A DNA stretch of 64,000 bases from Onchidella celtica (taxonomy: Eukaryota; Mollusca; Gastropoda; Systellommatophora; Onchidiidae). The DNA lies in the NCBI GenBank assembly GCA_963931925.1, contig OZ007583.1, forward strand, positions 10,087,372 to 10,151,371, given 5' to 3'. The notes under the pieces were generated by a model. The model saw nothing but the letters and a program-made list of their open reading frames with translations. It had not been told where the DNA came from and did not search any database. The position numbers and the translations under genes were made by a program. Below are positions 46,341-56,272 of this stretch, one piece after another. Every line of letters starts with the position of its first letter. The first letter of the stretch is position 1.

Positions 46341-47534
46341 TTAATCTACTGGTAATCTAGATAGAGTGTCGGCCCATAGAGCGTCTCGCCCCCTGATGTT
46401 GCTGACTCGAAAGTTGTATGGTTGCAGCGCCAGGTTCCATCTAGTTACCCTCGCGTTCTTCTGGTCTTTAGTTCGCATCCAAGTTAGAGGTCGGTGGTCC
46501 GTCTCTAACACGAAGTTTCTCCCATACAGATACGCCTGCAACTTACTAACGGCGAAAACTATGGCCAGGCATTCCTTTTCAATTGTTGAGTAGTTCTTCT
46601 CCGCGGGTTTCAACTTTCTGCTAATATATACAACTGGATACTTCGTACCCTCGTCTTCTTGAAGTAGGCAGCCACTCACTCCAAGGTTAGATGCGTCTGT
46701 CTGGAGAATCAGTTCCTTGTTCCAGTCTGGCATCCGTAGTATCGGCTCGGAACTCAAACAAATTTTTAGGGCATTGAACGCGTTCTCCTGCGCGTGTCCC
46801 CACGCGAACCTTGTGCCCTGGGACTTCTTTGTGAGGTCTGACAACGGCGCCGAGATTGCACTGTAATTTGGTACAAACTTCCGATAGTACCCCGTTAGCC
46901 CCAGGAAACTCCTCACTTGTGTCTTGGTCGTCGGTCGGTCACAGTCGACAATGGCTCGCACCTTACTCTCCTGCGGTCTTACAGTCCCCTGTCCCAGCTT
47001 ATGGCCTAAGTACTCGACTTCTGTCATCCCTATTAGCGTCTTGGTAGGTCTAGCTTTTAAATTTGCCCGTCTCAGTCGCTCGAAGACATTCCGACAACGT
47101 TCCAAGTGGTCAGGCCAATTTGCACTGTGTATAAGACAGTCGTCTACAAATGCATCTACCCCTTCGCCAGCATCTTTTAATACTTTCCTCATGAGCCTGT
47201 TAAATGTGGCGGGGGATCCCTTCAACCCGAACGGCATGACCCTGTACTGGTATAGCCCAAACGGTGTGGCGAACGCCGTCAGGTGTTTATCTTCCTCGGC
47301 CATCGGAACTTGATAAAAGCCCTTTGTCAAGTCCAGCTTGGTGAAATATTTTGCCTCCGCTAGATTGGAAATAATGGCTTCTACCTCAGGCATCGGTTCG
47401 GCGTCATCGGCAGTCACAACATTTAGCCGCCTGTAGTCGTTGCAGAAACGATGTTGACCATCGGGCTTCTTAACTAATACAATTGGACTATTGTACGGGG
47501 ACTCGGACGGTTCGATGATTCTGGCCGCAAGCAT
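46341..47534 (-). CDS. Element A reverse transcriptase and RNase H
   Basis: The 397-residue frame starts inside the RT fingers; the homologous frame extends a little further upstream to about 47570. RT motifs are L-D-L-T-K-G-F-Y-Q-V with Asp68, and F-V-D-D at 129-132 with both catalytic Asp. The connection has Y-L-G-H (175-178) and G-Y-Y-R-K-F. RNase H runs from about 275: Asp280 (Q-T-D-A-S), Glu321 (E-C-L-A-I), Asp346 (E-T-D-H-R-P-L-T-W) and the A-D-T-L-S-R end. The stop lies about 37 bases before the polypurine tract, so RNase H, not integrase, is the last domain. The N-terminal RT part lies in another frame (next entry), so as sequenced RT is split. Confidence 0.93.
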   Translation of the reverse strand: MLAARIIEPSESPYNSPIVLVKKPDGQHRFCNDYRRLNVVTADDAEPMPEVEAIISNLAEAKYFTKLDLTKGFYQVPMAEEDKHLTAFATPFGLYQYRVMPFGLKGSPATFNRLMRKVLKDAGEGVDAFVDDCLIHSANWPDHLERCRNVFERLRRANLKARPTKTLIGMTEVEYLGHKLGQGTVRPQESKVRAIVDCDRPTTKTQVRSFLGLTGYYRKFVPNYSAISAPLSDLTKKSQGTRFAWGHAQENAFNALKICLSSEPILRMPDWNKELILQTDASNLGVSGCLLQEDEGTKYPVVYISRKLKPAEKNYSTIEKECLAIVFAVSKLQAYLYGRNFVLETDHRPLTWMRTKDQKNARVTRWNLALQPYNFRVSNIRGRDALWADTLSRLPVD

Positions 47535-47539
47535 CTTGC

Positions 47540-47896
47540 CTACCTCAGCATTGACAGCTTCTCTAGTTGAGTACGTAGTTGGTAGGGTCTTACCTTCACA
47601 GGTTTTTGATCTAGCAATGGGATTTTGTGCTTGATCAGGTCAGTGAGCCCCGGTACATCGGTAAATATATCTTTGTATTCTTCCATGAGCTCTTGCATCT
47701 GTTCTCTCTGATCCTGATCTAGCGTGTCCCCTAACTGTACATCCCTGTAGGTTTCGGTCTGTTCTAGCTTAGGCATGACTGTCTCCAGAGGCATCGAAGT
47801 CGCTTCCTCTCCTTCATCGGTCTCGTCAATTATAGCTGCAGCTATTGCCTCTGTGTTTTCCTGTTCGTCTTCCCTCTCAATATACTTCTTCAGCAT
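47540..47896 (-). CDS. Element A linker and start of RT (frame-shifted)
   Basis: The 118-residue frame begins M-L-K-K-Y-I-E-R at the end of the integrase C-terminal region, runs through an acidic linker, then Y-K-D-I-F-T-D-V-P-G and K-V-R-P-Y, the usual entry to Ty3/gypsy RT. It overlaps the end of the gag-PR-INT frame by 20 bases. A one-base change at about 47571-47576 throws it out of the frame used by the rest of RT, so it ends in a short non-homologous tail. It is not a separate gene, only the middle of pol. Confidence 0.85.
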   Translation of the reverse strand: MLKKYIEREDEQENTEAIAAAIIDETDEGEEATSMPLETVMPKLEQTETYRDVQLGDTLDQDQREQMQELMEEYKDIFTDVPGLTDLIKHKIPLLDQKPVKVRPYQLRTQLEKLSMLR

Positions 47897-50828
47897 ATTC
47901 GCGTGATACAGTCGTCTCCTTCCCCTTGACGTTCACCATGTAGTTCACTGACCCTCTCTGCTCTTCTACTTTGTAAGGCCCTTTCCAAGTCATCTGTAGT
48001 TTCGATCCGTCACTTGGGAGAAGTATGAGGACGGAATCGCCCACTTGGAATTTCCTCTGTTTGGCCCCCCTATCGTAGTATTTCTTCTGCCTGTGTTTTT
48101 CGACGCTGCTGTTCTCGGCTACGACTTTCATGGCATCCTCCAATCGTTCTCTCATATCTACCACGTATTCGTACGATGACCTCGTTTCTGACTCCGCTTC
48201 CCCAGTCCACAGATTCTTCGGTATTGCAAGTGGTCCTCTCACAGGGTGACCGAACACTAGTTCAAACGGCGAAAAACCTGTACTGGCCTGTGGGGTTTCG
48301 CGATACGCGAACAGCAGTGGACACAACATTCTGTCCCAGTCCTTGGGTCTGTCATGAGCTACTCGGCGAAGCATATTCTTCAGCACTCCGTTAAATCTTT
48401 CACACAGACCATTGGCCATCGCGTGGTAGGGCGAGCAGAATATCTGTTTCGTTTTGAGAAGTGCACTGACCTCTCTCATCAGCTCACCGGTAAACTGTGA
48501 TCCCCTATCTGAAACTATTTCCTTTGGTATGCCTAACCGAGAAAATATTTCCATTAACGCTTCACTGACCTGCTCAGCTGATATCCCCCTTAAGGCTACG
48601 GCATCCGGGAAACGCGTGGCATAATCTACTAGCGTCAAAATATAACGCGATCTCCCATGTTCCGTACGCGGAAGTGGACCAACCAAATCTATGGCGACGC
48701 GCGAAAAGGGCGTGTCGATCAGGGGTGTCGGCACTAGGGGTACCTTTGTCACCCTACCTTTATTGGATGTCCTTTGACACGCGTCACACGATCGACAGAA
48801 ACGACCTACGTCCGCACCTATCCCAGGCCAAAAGAACGACTGCATTATTCTGTCCTGTGTGCGCGAAATTCCTAAGTGTCCCCCGAACACTCCTTCGTGA
48901 GCTATCTTCATCAGCTCACTTCGGTACTGCTTAGGTACCAACAACTGCTCCACATCAGCACGTCCAGCCCCGGCCTTCTTTACCCGATAGTAAATTCCCT
49001 TACTCTCCTTTATGTGAGTACCTACCTCAGCCGATTGCTCCAACGTGGCTCTCTCCCTTAAAACTCTCAAAGTTTCGTCCTCTCTCTGGGCCCGGGCTAT
49101 CTCACCTGGTGTGAGTTCCCCTATCTTGGCCCCTACCCTTACCTCCTCCGTTGAGTTGCCCTTGGCCTCCTCATTATCTGTGGTCTGACTCACTTTCGCA
49201 CTCGCATTCTCACACTCATGCTCTTCCTTGTCAATCTCCACCTTGCGAGATCGCGTGAGTACCACACTTATCTTCTCAAGAGACGCCCCCTTTATGTTTC
49301 CTATAATCAAATCGGCCACTGGGTCTTCCACTACTAGCGCTTTGAGAAGCCCAGTATAAAATGGGGTTTCTACCCACATTTCCGCGACAGGAGCAGACCT
49401 TCTCGTCCCGTCCATCAGGACATAACTCCTGTTCTTCCCAGTTAAGCTGTTAGGAGGCAGTTTGTCCCTTTTTATAATCGCACACGTGCATCCCGTGTCA
49501 CGAAGGATAGTAATCTCTTTATCCCCTATCCTCCCCTTCTCCAAAAATGGAGCGGATAAATCATTCTCCGGAACATCGTCTTCGGGCTCATGTTCTGTCG
49601 AACCTTCTAACTCAATACTCTTACCTTCCGTCTCCCAAGAAATGAAGGTCTGTGGCCCAACGCCCTGCTCAGCCCCTGGTTGAGTATTCGCCCTGCCCGA
49701 TGACTCCCACTGACTGTCATCGGCTTCCTCATCGCTGGTTAGTACGACTGCGGTCGTCTCTTTCTGTCTCTTCCTACAGAATCTCGCAATATGGAGAAGT
49801 GACCCACACACAAAACAACCACGCCCACTCTCACGCTGTGACTTACCTCGGTTGTCCTCGACAGTGGCAGCAGCACCCTTCTTCGTCCTGCCCTTGTCAC
49901 ACTGCCTACTCAGGTGATTGGGAGAGCCACAGTTGAAGCATACCGGTTTACTCACTCCTAAACCCTTACTTCTGCTCTCCTCAACCCTCTTACCTGACTT
50001 CTGCTGTTGCTCCAGCCCTCGCTTCGACTGATGAGCCTCACTATACAAGTCCGCCATCTCAACTAACTCATGCACGGACTTGGGGTCCCTCTCTTTCAAA
50101 TATATGGAAAGATTACAGTCGACAATCTTCAACATCTGCTCCCTGACTAACAGATCCGTAATCCCTTCCATAGTTCTCTCTGCCTCTGAGAGGTCTACCC
50201 ACCTCTCAAAATATCTCTGCAATCTCACGGACAGCTGCGTATAAGTTTCGTCCTTATCTAGACGACTCTCCCTAAACTTACGCCTATAACCCTCTGCCGT
50301 GAGGTGATACTTCTTGAACAACACCTTCTTTACCTTCTCGTAATCCCTACTGTCTTCATCGCTGAGACCGGAATAAACATCTAACGCCCTGCCAGTTAAC
50401 AATGCCCCTAACATGTCTGCCCAGGTGTCTTCTTCCCAATCATTTGCCTGCGCGAGCCTTTCAAATCTTTTCAAATACGAGTCGAGATCCTCGCGCGAGT
50501 CATCAAAAATGGCAATTTTGGGTACCTTCGGGGCAGCAGATTTTCCATTCCCTTTACCATTGTGACACCCGTTTTTGGCTAGTTCCCGTTTGTATTCCAT
50601 TCTCTCCCTTTCAAATTGTCTTTCCTTCTCCTTTTCTTCTCGTTCGCGCTCCTTTTCTTCTCGTTCGCGCTCCTTTTCTTCTCGTTCGATAGCCCTTTGT
50701 TCTCGGTTTTGGGCTTTCTCTTCGTCCCACCTAATTTTGAATTCCTCATCACTAATGCCTTCTTGTCTGGCAAGCTTCAGTGCGCCCAGATAGTCCATCA
50801 GCAATTGACCTGTAAACAAAGCTAACAA
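47877..50828 (-). CDS. Element A Gag-protease-integrase polyprotein
   Basis: 983 residues; the second Met (residue 11, 50798) is an equally possible start. A charged helical region with repeated E-K-E-R-E-R-E (45-82) precedes a Gag capsid (about 100-268) whose second half resembles a SCAN domain. Two CCHC knuckles follow (C297-C300-H305-C310 and C338-C341-H346-C351). Protease has L-R-D-T-G (442-446) and L-I-I-G-N (507-511). Integrase has zinc ligands H644, H651, C678, C681, then Asp714, Asp774 and Glu810 (exactly 35 residues between the last two) and a C-terminal domain (about 905-970). The last residues after K-G-K (968-970) are out of frame compared with relatives: the correct Y-H-A-N-M-L-K reading is in the +1 frame. 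Gag packages RNA, protease cuts the polyprotein, integrase inserts cDNA. Confidence 0.95.
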   Translation of the reverse strand: MLALFTGQLLMDYLGALKLARQEGISDEEFKIRWDEEKAQNREQRAIEREEKEREREEKEREREEKEKERQFERERMEYKRELAKNGCHNGKGNGKSAAPKVPKIAIFDDSREDLDSYLKRFERLAQANDWEEDTWADMLGALLTGRALDVYSGLSDEDSRDYEKVKKVLFKKYHLTAEGYRRKFRESRLDKDETYTQLSVRLQRYFERWVDLSEAERTMEGITDLLVREQMLKIVDCNLSIYLKERDPKSVHELVEMADLYSEAHQSKRGLEQQQKSGKRVEESRSKGLGVSKPVCFNCGSPNHLSRQCDKGRTKKGAAATVEDNRGKSQRESGRGCFVCGSLLHIARFCRKRQKETTAVVLTSDEEADDSQWESSGRANTQPGAEQGVGPQTFISWETEGKSIELEGSTEHEPEDDVPENDLSAPFLEKGRIGDKEITILRDTGCTCAIIKRDKLPPNSLTGKNRSYVLMDGTRRSAPVAEMWVETPFYTGLLKALVVEDPVADLIIGNIKGASLEKISVVLTRSRKVEIDKEEHECENASAKVSQTTDNEEAKGNSTEEVRVGAKIGELTPGEIARAQREDETLRVLRERATLEQSAEVGTHIKESKGIYYRVKKAGAGRADVEQLLVPKQYRSELMKIAHEGVFGGHLGISRTQDRIMQSFFWPGIGADVGRFCRSCDACQRTSNKGRVTKVPLVPTPLIDTPFSRVAIDLVGPLPRTEHGRSRYILTLVDYATRFPDAVALRGISAEQVSEALMEIFSRLGIPKEIVSDRGSQFTGELMREVSALLKTKQIFCSPYHAMANGLCERFNGVLKNMLRRVAHDRPKDWDRMLCPLLFAYRETPQASTGFSPFELVFGHPVRGPLAIPKNLWTGEAESETRSSYEYVVDMRERLEDAMKVVAENSSVEKHRQKKYYDRGAKQRKFQVGDSVLILLPSDGSKLQMTWKGPYKVEEQRGSVNYMVNVKGKETTVSREYAEEVY

Positions 50829-51065
50829 TAAAGCGTGGATCGTAACTGTGAAGTTAACAACAATATTCCTGCAATAGCAAACAACAATTTTCTCTGTGAC
50901 AAAAGATAAAATTGAACAGTCAATGCACAGGTAAAATCAGAGCATGTCGCAGGCACTAAATGTCAATCTCTCTCACTCGCCTCAGGGCAGATGACCTGTC
51001 CACACAATCACACAATAGCCCCTTGACACGAATCAGATCAAAATTAAATGTTATTTACTAGCAGG

Positions 51066-51083
51066 ATCCCACTTCTGACACCA
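51066..51083 (-). promoter_or_regulatory. Primer-binding site of element A (tRNA-Leu)
   Basis: On the minus strand, one base after the 5' LTR, the sequence is TGGTGTCAGAAGTGGGAT. This is the complement of the 3' end, CCA included, of a eukaryotic tRNA-Leu (CAA type). All 18 bases fit. Confidence 0.88.
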
Positions 51084-51084
51084 T

Positions 51085-52510
51085 TGTGATGTTTCCACTT
51101 TCTCTCACTAACTTTCTTCTGACACCAGCCGTGATGGGCACGGCACAAACACACTAAATAATCGACTATCTCTCTTCTATAAGTTATAACAAACGATATC
51201 TGTATTGCTTACATATATACAATAATTATTAATTCATTCAATAATAATAGGAACATAGGTCATACAATTTCATGTGAATTTCGATGGAATGAAGTTGATG
51301 CAATTCAGTACATGCTAATTAAATGGCTTCGTAATATTCAATCTCTAGCACATTTTATAAAACACATGGGAACATTCAGCATAAGGAAACCTCTCCTTTA
51401 GGGGTGTATGGCGCTATCTGGGCACTGGTTCTTCCTCTCTACCCTGGCTTGACTGCGCAGTTAGATCAACAGGTATCGGCAGGTACCAATAGGTCGGGAA
51501 GCCAAGAAGCCACGATGTCGTAAATCAAAGTACAAGAAGTTGAGACCAAGAAGCCACGATGTCGTTAATCAAAGTACAAGAAGTTGAGAAGCCAAGAAGG
51601 TGTTGTTCTTCCTCCTCTGTAGAAAAACAATCGCAAAGTCCTAATCTACTGCTGGAAGGCATGACTTCCATACTTACTCCATGACGGATATTCATCATTA
51701 ACACTTTTAACCGCTGACACTGTTATAAGTCAGGCTGCAGCTCCCATACTCCATAGGCTCCCATATAGGCAATAGAATAAACGATCAATACAGTTTTAAT
51801 GATATTTACACGTTCCCCACGAAGAATAACGCTCTCTCTAACGGACCCCATCCTATAAGGTTTCGTAACATATATATAACGGCGTTTCCGTGACTCTCTC
51901 AGAGGCAGTAGTTATACCAAAGTAAACCCACTAGATTTAGGTTCTACAATCATGAACATTAAGTAAAATACACATACATCGTACAATTAACTTACCACTC
52001 AGCAACAGCCCAAATGCCGACAAGATACCAAAGATACCACGCTCTGACAAAGGATGTTTGCGGGTTCCCTGACCTTCCCCACTCACAAGACTAGTACAAA
52101 GTTACAGTTGCGGTTGTGGTCTCCTCTTCGGCACGAAGCTGGTGAGTGCTCTCAGCGGTCTGAAGTTGGAAGGAGCGTTCGGGGATTTATACCCAGTCAG
52201 GTAGCGTCCCAAGACGCCCACCGAGTGTGCATTAGTTATCCTAATAGCCACCCCCGTCGGCTCCACGTCAAATACTATTGAAACAGCTCTACCCCCCAAG
52301 TAATTCCCAGGTGATCTGATCGACAAGTACGGCGGTCAAGTAAACACTACCCTTTTCGGGTGTCAAAGCGCTTCAGTTGCATCCCATACTTTCCCCCTCT
52401 GGCCTACAATGACTCTGTCTCTCCGCCGTTAACTATCTTCCCACGCTAGTTATAGGCACAATATTATTATAACTACTAGTTATACCTTGCCAATCTATCA
52501 CCCTGTTACA
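51085..52510 (-). repeat. 5' LTR of element A
   Basis: 1426 bp, no difference from the 3' LTR seen at any site I compared. The 44-bp duplication is at 51502-51545/51546-51589. The TATAAA promoter box is on the minus strand at 52186-52191, within GGGTATAAATCCCCG. Confidence 0.96.
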
Positions 52511-52515
52511 CATAT

Positions 52516-53879
52516 CACAGACTTGGACAATGGAAAAGGGGACAAACAGAAATTCATGGCTGAAAACCGCTGACCCGCAACGATCTTCTTGCCTCATGTT
52601 GCAGAAGAGAAATGAAATGTCCCGGCGGAAAGTGCGTCAATACTGTGATCTCCAACTCTGTATGCACGTACGTACGACAGGTAAAACCGGTAAAATGCCG
52701 AGAGATCCGGACAGCGAACGCTGTGGCGCCTGACTTGTACACGAACCTTAATGAGAAGTCTTCCATCAAAACGTTACAGGATGTCTTGACCTTCCACATT
52801 TCCCATACCACAAATTTTCAAGCCCTGTCAGGAGTTACTGCGCCCCACCCCCACCCCCACCCCCTTTTTCAAACCCCATCCCACTTACATAAAATTAAAA
52901 CCAGGAAGTATCACTGGAATCATGAAGCGCTTCCTTACTGACCCAGGTGCGCATCAGTCCTGGATCGGCGGAGTAGTTGGATGGTGACATTACGACATTC
53001 GGTTCCAACGAGATCTCGCCCTTCCGCCGACCAAGACTGGCTTGAGCTCATTAGAATTCAATGTCGTAAAGCCACTATAAAACTAGTCGGCCAGTGCGCG
53101 GCCTAGACTAACACCTACTGTTCAATTTCTCTGTCAGTCATCTGTTATCAAACATACATTCTTACAAAGATAAGAATGAAGGAACTGGGAAATGCACGAA
53201 TATGATTCGATTGTGAAAAGTTCTGCATACATCACTACCAGGTCAAAAGACTACTCTGTTTTACGTTAAATTTTCACCGACTGCCGACTTCCCTTGCATA
53301 AGATAACAAGTGAGATAAAACTGTAGGTAAATTCCATCACTGAAGCGACAACTTGTACCCTATTTCCAGTGGGAAAACTGTCTCTCTGAAAGAGCAAAAA
53401 CGTTGCTGACATCTCTTTTGAAGACCTCACTGGTGAGAACTGCCAGACTGTTACATGGATGGTTCTTACTTGGGCGACCCCCCCCCCCTTTCCTCCTCCC
53501 CCACCCGGGGGCGATATTGATTTCCAAGGGAGCAACAAAAAATGAAGAAGCGATATTGGAGGAGGAGGGGAAATATAACTGGAGGACGATTTGGGAGCAA
53601 ATACGTTGCCGTAACTGACTCGTTCAACAACATGTGTAGATGGGTTTCCTGAACAGAAAAAGCTTATTATTTTAGTGCATTTGGTAAAGAATGCTTTCTG
53701 TTTTATAATGAATAATGAACAAGCCCATTGTCATAAAGAAGGCTTTGAGAAACTTAACATTATCATTTGTGCGTTGTTTGCGGTCTTGTGAAATGTATCC
53801 ATTGGATTTGAGTATGGATTGGGGGGGGGGGGGGGGGCAATGAACGAAAATTTTGAGCCTGGAGATGATTGTATTGTTT
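52516..53879. other. Non-coding, with diverged fold-back repeat
   Basis: No gene supported. Around 52950-53100, TGGATCGGCGGAGTAGTTGG and, inverted, ACTAGTCGGCCAGTGCGCGG resemble the fold-back arms at 17478-17631. C11 (53478-53488) and G17 (53821-53837) runs are present. Confidence 0.45.
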
Positions 53880-54115
53880 GATACTCATTTACAAAACTTT
53901 CTTCAGGTCGTACCAAAACAACTTTTGAGAATTTTACCAATGTGACAAAATAATATGAATGTATTTAGTTGTATGTTGTACTTAAAAACTGTGAATACGA
54001 AACATTAATAAAGAGCGCGCACCTAAATAGACCTTGAAGGGCTGGGAACTGTCTGAAAGTGGCCGTTATCGTACCGACGCGCCGTAGAACCCAAACTCAA
54101 ACTGGAAAAGGTTGA
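53880..54115 (+). mobile_element. SINE/LINE-like dispersed repeat with CAAACT tail, copy 2
   Basis: Plus-strand counterpart of 18453-18712. Landmarks in order are ACTCATTTACAAAACTTT, AGAATTTTACCAATGT, GAATACGAAACATTAA, AAATAGACC, CCGACGCGCCGTA and CCCAAACTCAAACTGG. The upstream limit is unclear and may reach about 53700. It lies directly before the L2-like LINE. Confidence 0.6.
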
Positions 54116-54470
54116 CAAGCACTGCTGAGTTCTGAACTTTTTTATTTTTTCATATGATAATAATTATTACGATCTTTCAAGGTCGCATCTTTTCTTGCAT
54201 AAGAAAGTACGCCGTGCATGCATACAAACTACACCATGTTCTCAAAGATTCTCTTACGATTTACCATAATTATGGCAACCTTGCTAAAACCATCAATGGT
54301 CGGGATTTTAACTATTATGACAACTTTGTCATCTTATTAAACTTGCAAAAAAAGACTTCTATGTCACTAAACTTCAAAATTCTACATCTTGTAAGGAACT
54401 TTTTAGTATTTGTGATGAACTCACAGGGAAAAGAAAGGAAACACCTCTACCCACAATTTACGAGAACAAT

Positions 54471-56147
54471 TTGTTGCCCAATGTTTTTGCTGATTATTTT
54501 GATAAAAAAGTTACAACTATCCGAGAAAATCTTGACAGTTTTGATGCCATTGATCATTTTGATGAGTTTCAGGGAAATCCTATAGACACTTTTGGTGTTG
54601 TGTCGAATGAATCTGTAAAATCTATCATCATGGCATCGCCATCAAAATGTTGTGACCTCGATCCTATTCCTACATTTTTGGTTAGATCTTGTATTGACGA
54701 ACTGGTTCCAACTATTACAAAAATAATAAACAACTCTATTTTAAGTGGGTCTGTCCCTGATTATTTTAAAACAGCCTGGGTAACACCACTTTTGAAAAAA
54801 ACGACTCTTGATCAAAACATGTTGCAAAATTATAGACCCGTCTCAAACCTTCCTTTTCTTTCAAAAATCCTTGAAAAGGTGATATTACAACAACTAATGT
54901 GTCATTTGAGAAATAATGACCTGTTGGAACCATTTCAATCTGCTTACAGAAGTAACCACAGTACTGAAACTGCACTATTAAGAATCATGAATGACATATT
55001 AGTAAAGGCAGATTCTGGAAATATTACTCTGCTAAATTTGTTGGATCTATCAGCAGCGTTCGATACCATCGACCACGAAATCCTGCTCAGAAGGCTAGAA
55101 ACATCGTTTGGAATCAGAGGGGTCGCCCTTAAATGGGTCGAATCTTATCTGTCAAATCGCCACCAATTTGTTGTAACCAACAAAATAAGATCTTTTTCCT
55201 ATGCGCTTCAGTATGGCCTACCAGTGCTTGGTCCTATTTTGTTTACTATCTATACTATTCCACTTGTACATGAAATAAAGAAATTCAATTTACAATATCA
55301 TTTCTATGCTGATGATACCCAGCTCTACAGTTCTGCCTTGCCATGCGATGTTGACAGCCTTCTGCAGCAGGCTGGAAACTGTATAACAGAAATTAAAAGC
55401 TGGATGAACCAAAACAAACTGGCTCTAAATGAGGATAAAACTGAGGTTATTTTATTAGGCCGTGAGCGGGTTCTGCAAGAAGTGGACAGAACTGAGATGA
55501 TAATTGGCACTAATTCAATAGAAATTTCAAAAAAAGTAAAAAACCTAGGGGTTTACATTGATTCGAATCTTTCTATGTCATCTCAGGTTAGTCACCTCAT
55601 TCGCATTCTATACATGGAAATCTGGAAAATCGGTAAAATCAGACATCTTATTTCAACTGAAACTGCGGCTGTTTTAGTAAATTCTTTTGTACTTTCAAAG
55701 CTTGACTATTGCAACTCCCTTTTGGCTGGAATTTCACAAAAAAATATTAGAAAACTCCAAATTGCTCAAAACAATGCAGCGAGACTTGTTTTGAAGAAAA
55801 AGAAAAGAGATTCAGCACTGCCACTTCTGCAGAGTTTGCACTGGCTGCCAGTTGAGAAAAGAATAATGTACAAATTGTCATCCATTTGTCACAAATGTGT
55901 CAATAATACTGCTCCATCGTACCTAGTTGATTTAACTGATTACTATGTTCCATCTCGTCAACTAAGATCATCATCTGACACTACAAAATTGAAAGTACCT
56001 AAAATGAATCTGTCCACTGTAGGAGAAAAGTCCTTTTCATTTCTTGGCCCTACCATCTGGAACACTCTTCCAAAGACAACCAGGGAAATTAATGACATTG
56101 GTTCTTTCAAATGCCATCTGAAGACCCATTTCTTTCAGACAAACTAG
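54471..56147 (+). CDS. L2-like LINE reverse transcriptase (defective)
   Basis: 558 residues. The frame also extends upstream (I-C-D-E-L-T-G-K is visible before the first Met), so this Met is internal. RT landmarks are Y-R-P-V-S-N-L (121-127), Q-S-A-Y-R (156-160), D-L-S-A-A-F-D-T-I-D-H with the first catalytic Asp at about 192-202, and the catalytic F-Y-A-D-D-T-Q-L-Y at 278-286. The motif usually read as P-Q-G-S-V-L-G-P is shortened to P-V-L-G-P (251-255): three residues are missing in frame, which probably abolishes activity. The C-terminal region W-L-P-V-E-K-R-I and F-L-G-P-T-I-W-N is typical of L2/CR1 LINEs. The protein copies element RNA at the target site in active relatives. Confidence 0.9.
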   Translation: MLPNVFADYFDKKVTTIRENLDSFDAIDHFDEFQGNPIDTFGVVSNESVKSIIMASPSKCCDLDPIPTFLVRSCIDELVPTITKIINNSILSGSVPDYFKTAWVTPLLKKTTLDQNMLQNYRPVSNLPFLSKILEKVILQQLMCHLRNNDLLEPFQSAYRSNHSTETALLRIMNDILVKADSGNITLLNLLDLSAAFDTIDHEILLRRLETSFGIRGVALKWVESYLSNRHQFVVTNKIRSFSYALQYGLPVLGPILFTIYTIPLVHEIKKFNLQYHFYADDTQLYSSALPCDVDSLLQQAGNCITEIKSWMNQNKLALNEDKTEVILLGRERVLQEVDRTEMIIGTNSIEISKKVKNLGVYIDSNLSMSSQVSHLIRILYMEIWKIGKIRHLISTETAAVLVNSFVLSKLDYCNSLLAGISQKNIRKLQIAQNNAARLVLKKKKRDSALPLLQSLHWLPVEKRIMYKLSSICHKCVNNTAPSYLVDLTDYYVPSRQLRSSSDTTKLKVPKMNLSTVGEKSFSFLGPTIWNTLPKTTREINDIGSFKCHLKTHFFQTN

Positions 56148-56236
56148 GCTAGGTGTTTTTCGGCAGCAACAATAGTAAATATTTTTGAATTTCTTTTGTG
56201 TATGCGTGTGTGTGTGTGTGTGTAAGAGTTTGTTAA

Positions 56237-56272
56237 AGCGCCCAGAGCTTGTCATCGACGGGGTTGGGCGCT
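56237..56272 (+). other. 3' hairpin of the L2-like LINE
   Basis: AGCGCCCA (56237-56244) and TGGGCGCT (56265-56272) form a perfect 8-bp stem with a 20-base loop, immediately before TATATAAAT and the ATT tail. In L2-type LINEs and their dependent SINEs the 3' end is the RT recognition site. Confidence 0.75.

Larger units (their letters stand above)
44864..52510 (-). mobile_element. Full-length Gmr1-like Ty3/gypsy retrotransposon A
   Basis: 7647 bp with two 1426-bp LTRs that look identical, flanked by the perfect TSD CATAT (44859-44863 and 52511-52515). On the minus strand the order is 5' LTR, tRNA-Leu primer site, gag, protease, integrase, linker, reverse transcriptase, RNase H, purine tract, 3' LTR. 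Integrase upstream of RT is the Gmr1-type order. All domains and catalytic residues are present, but two single-base frame changes separate integrase from RT and split the start of RT. No env is present. Identical LTRs indicate a recent insertion. Confidence 0.96.

Noticed and set aside
50579..50825. Frames overlapping the gag start (both strands)
   Set aside because: Shadows of the repetitive Glu-Lys-Arg codons of the element A Gag helix.
51066..51083. tRNA-Leu 3' end as part of a tRNA gene
   Set aside because: Only the last 18 bases including CCA are present, one base from an LTR. CCA is not encoded in animal tRNA genes, so this is a primer-binding site.
52054..52281. 75-codon frame repeated in all family A LTRs (also 26885 and 45833)
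   Set aside because: It recurs only because the LTR recurs. It runs opposite to the element and has no domain.
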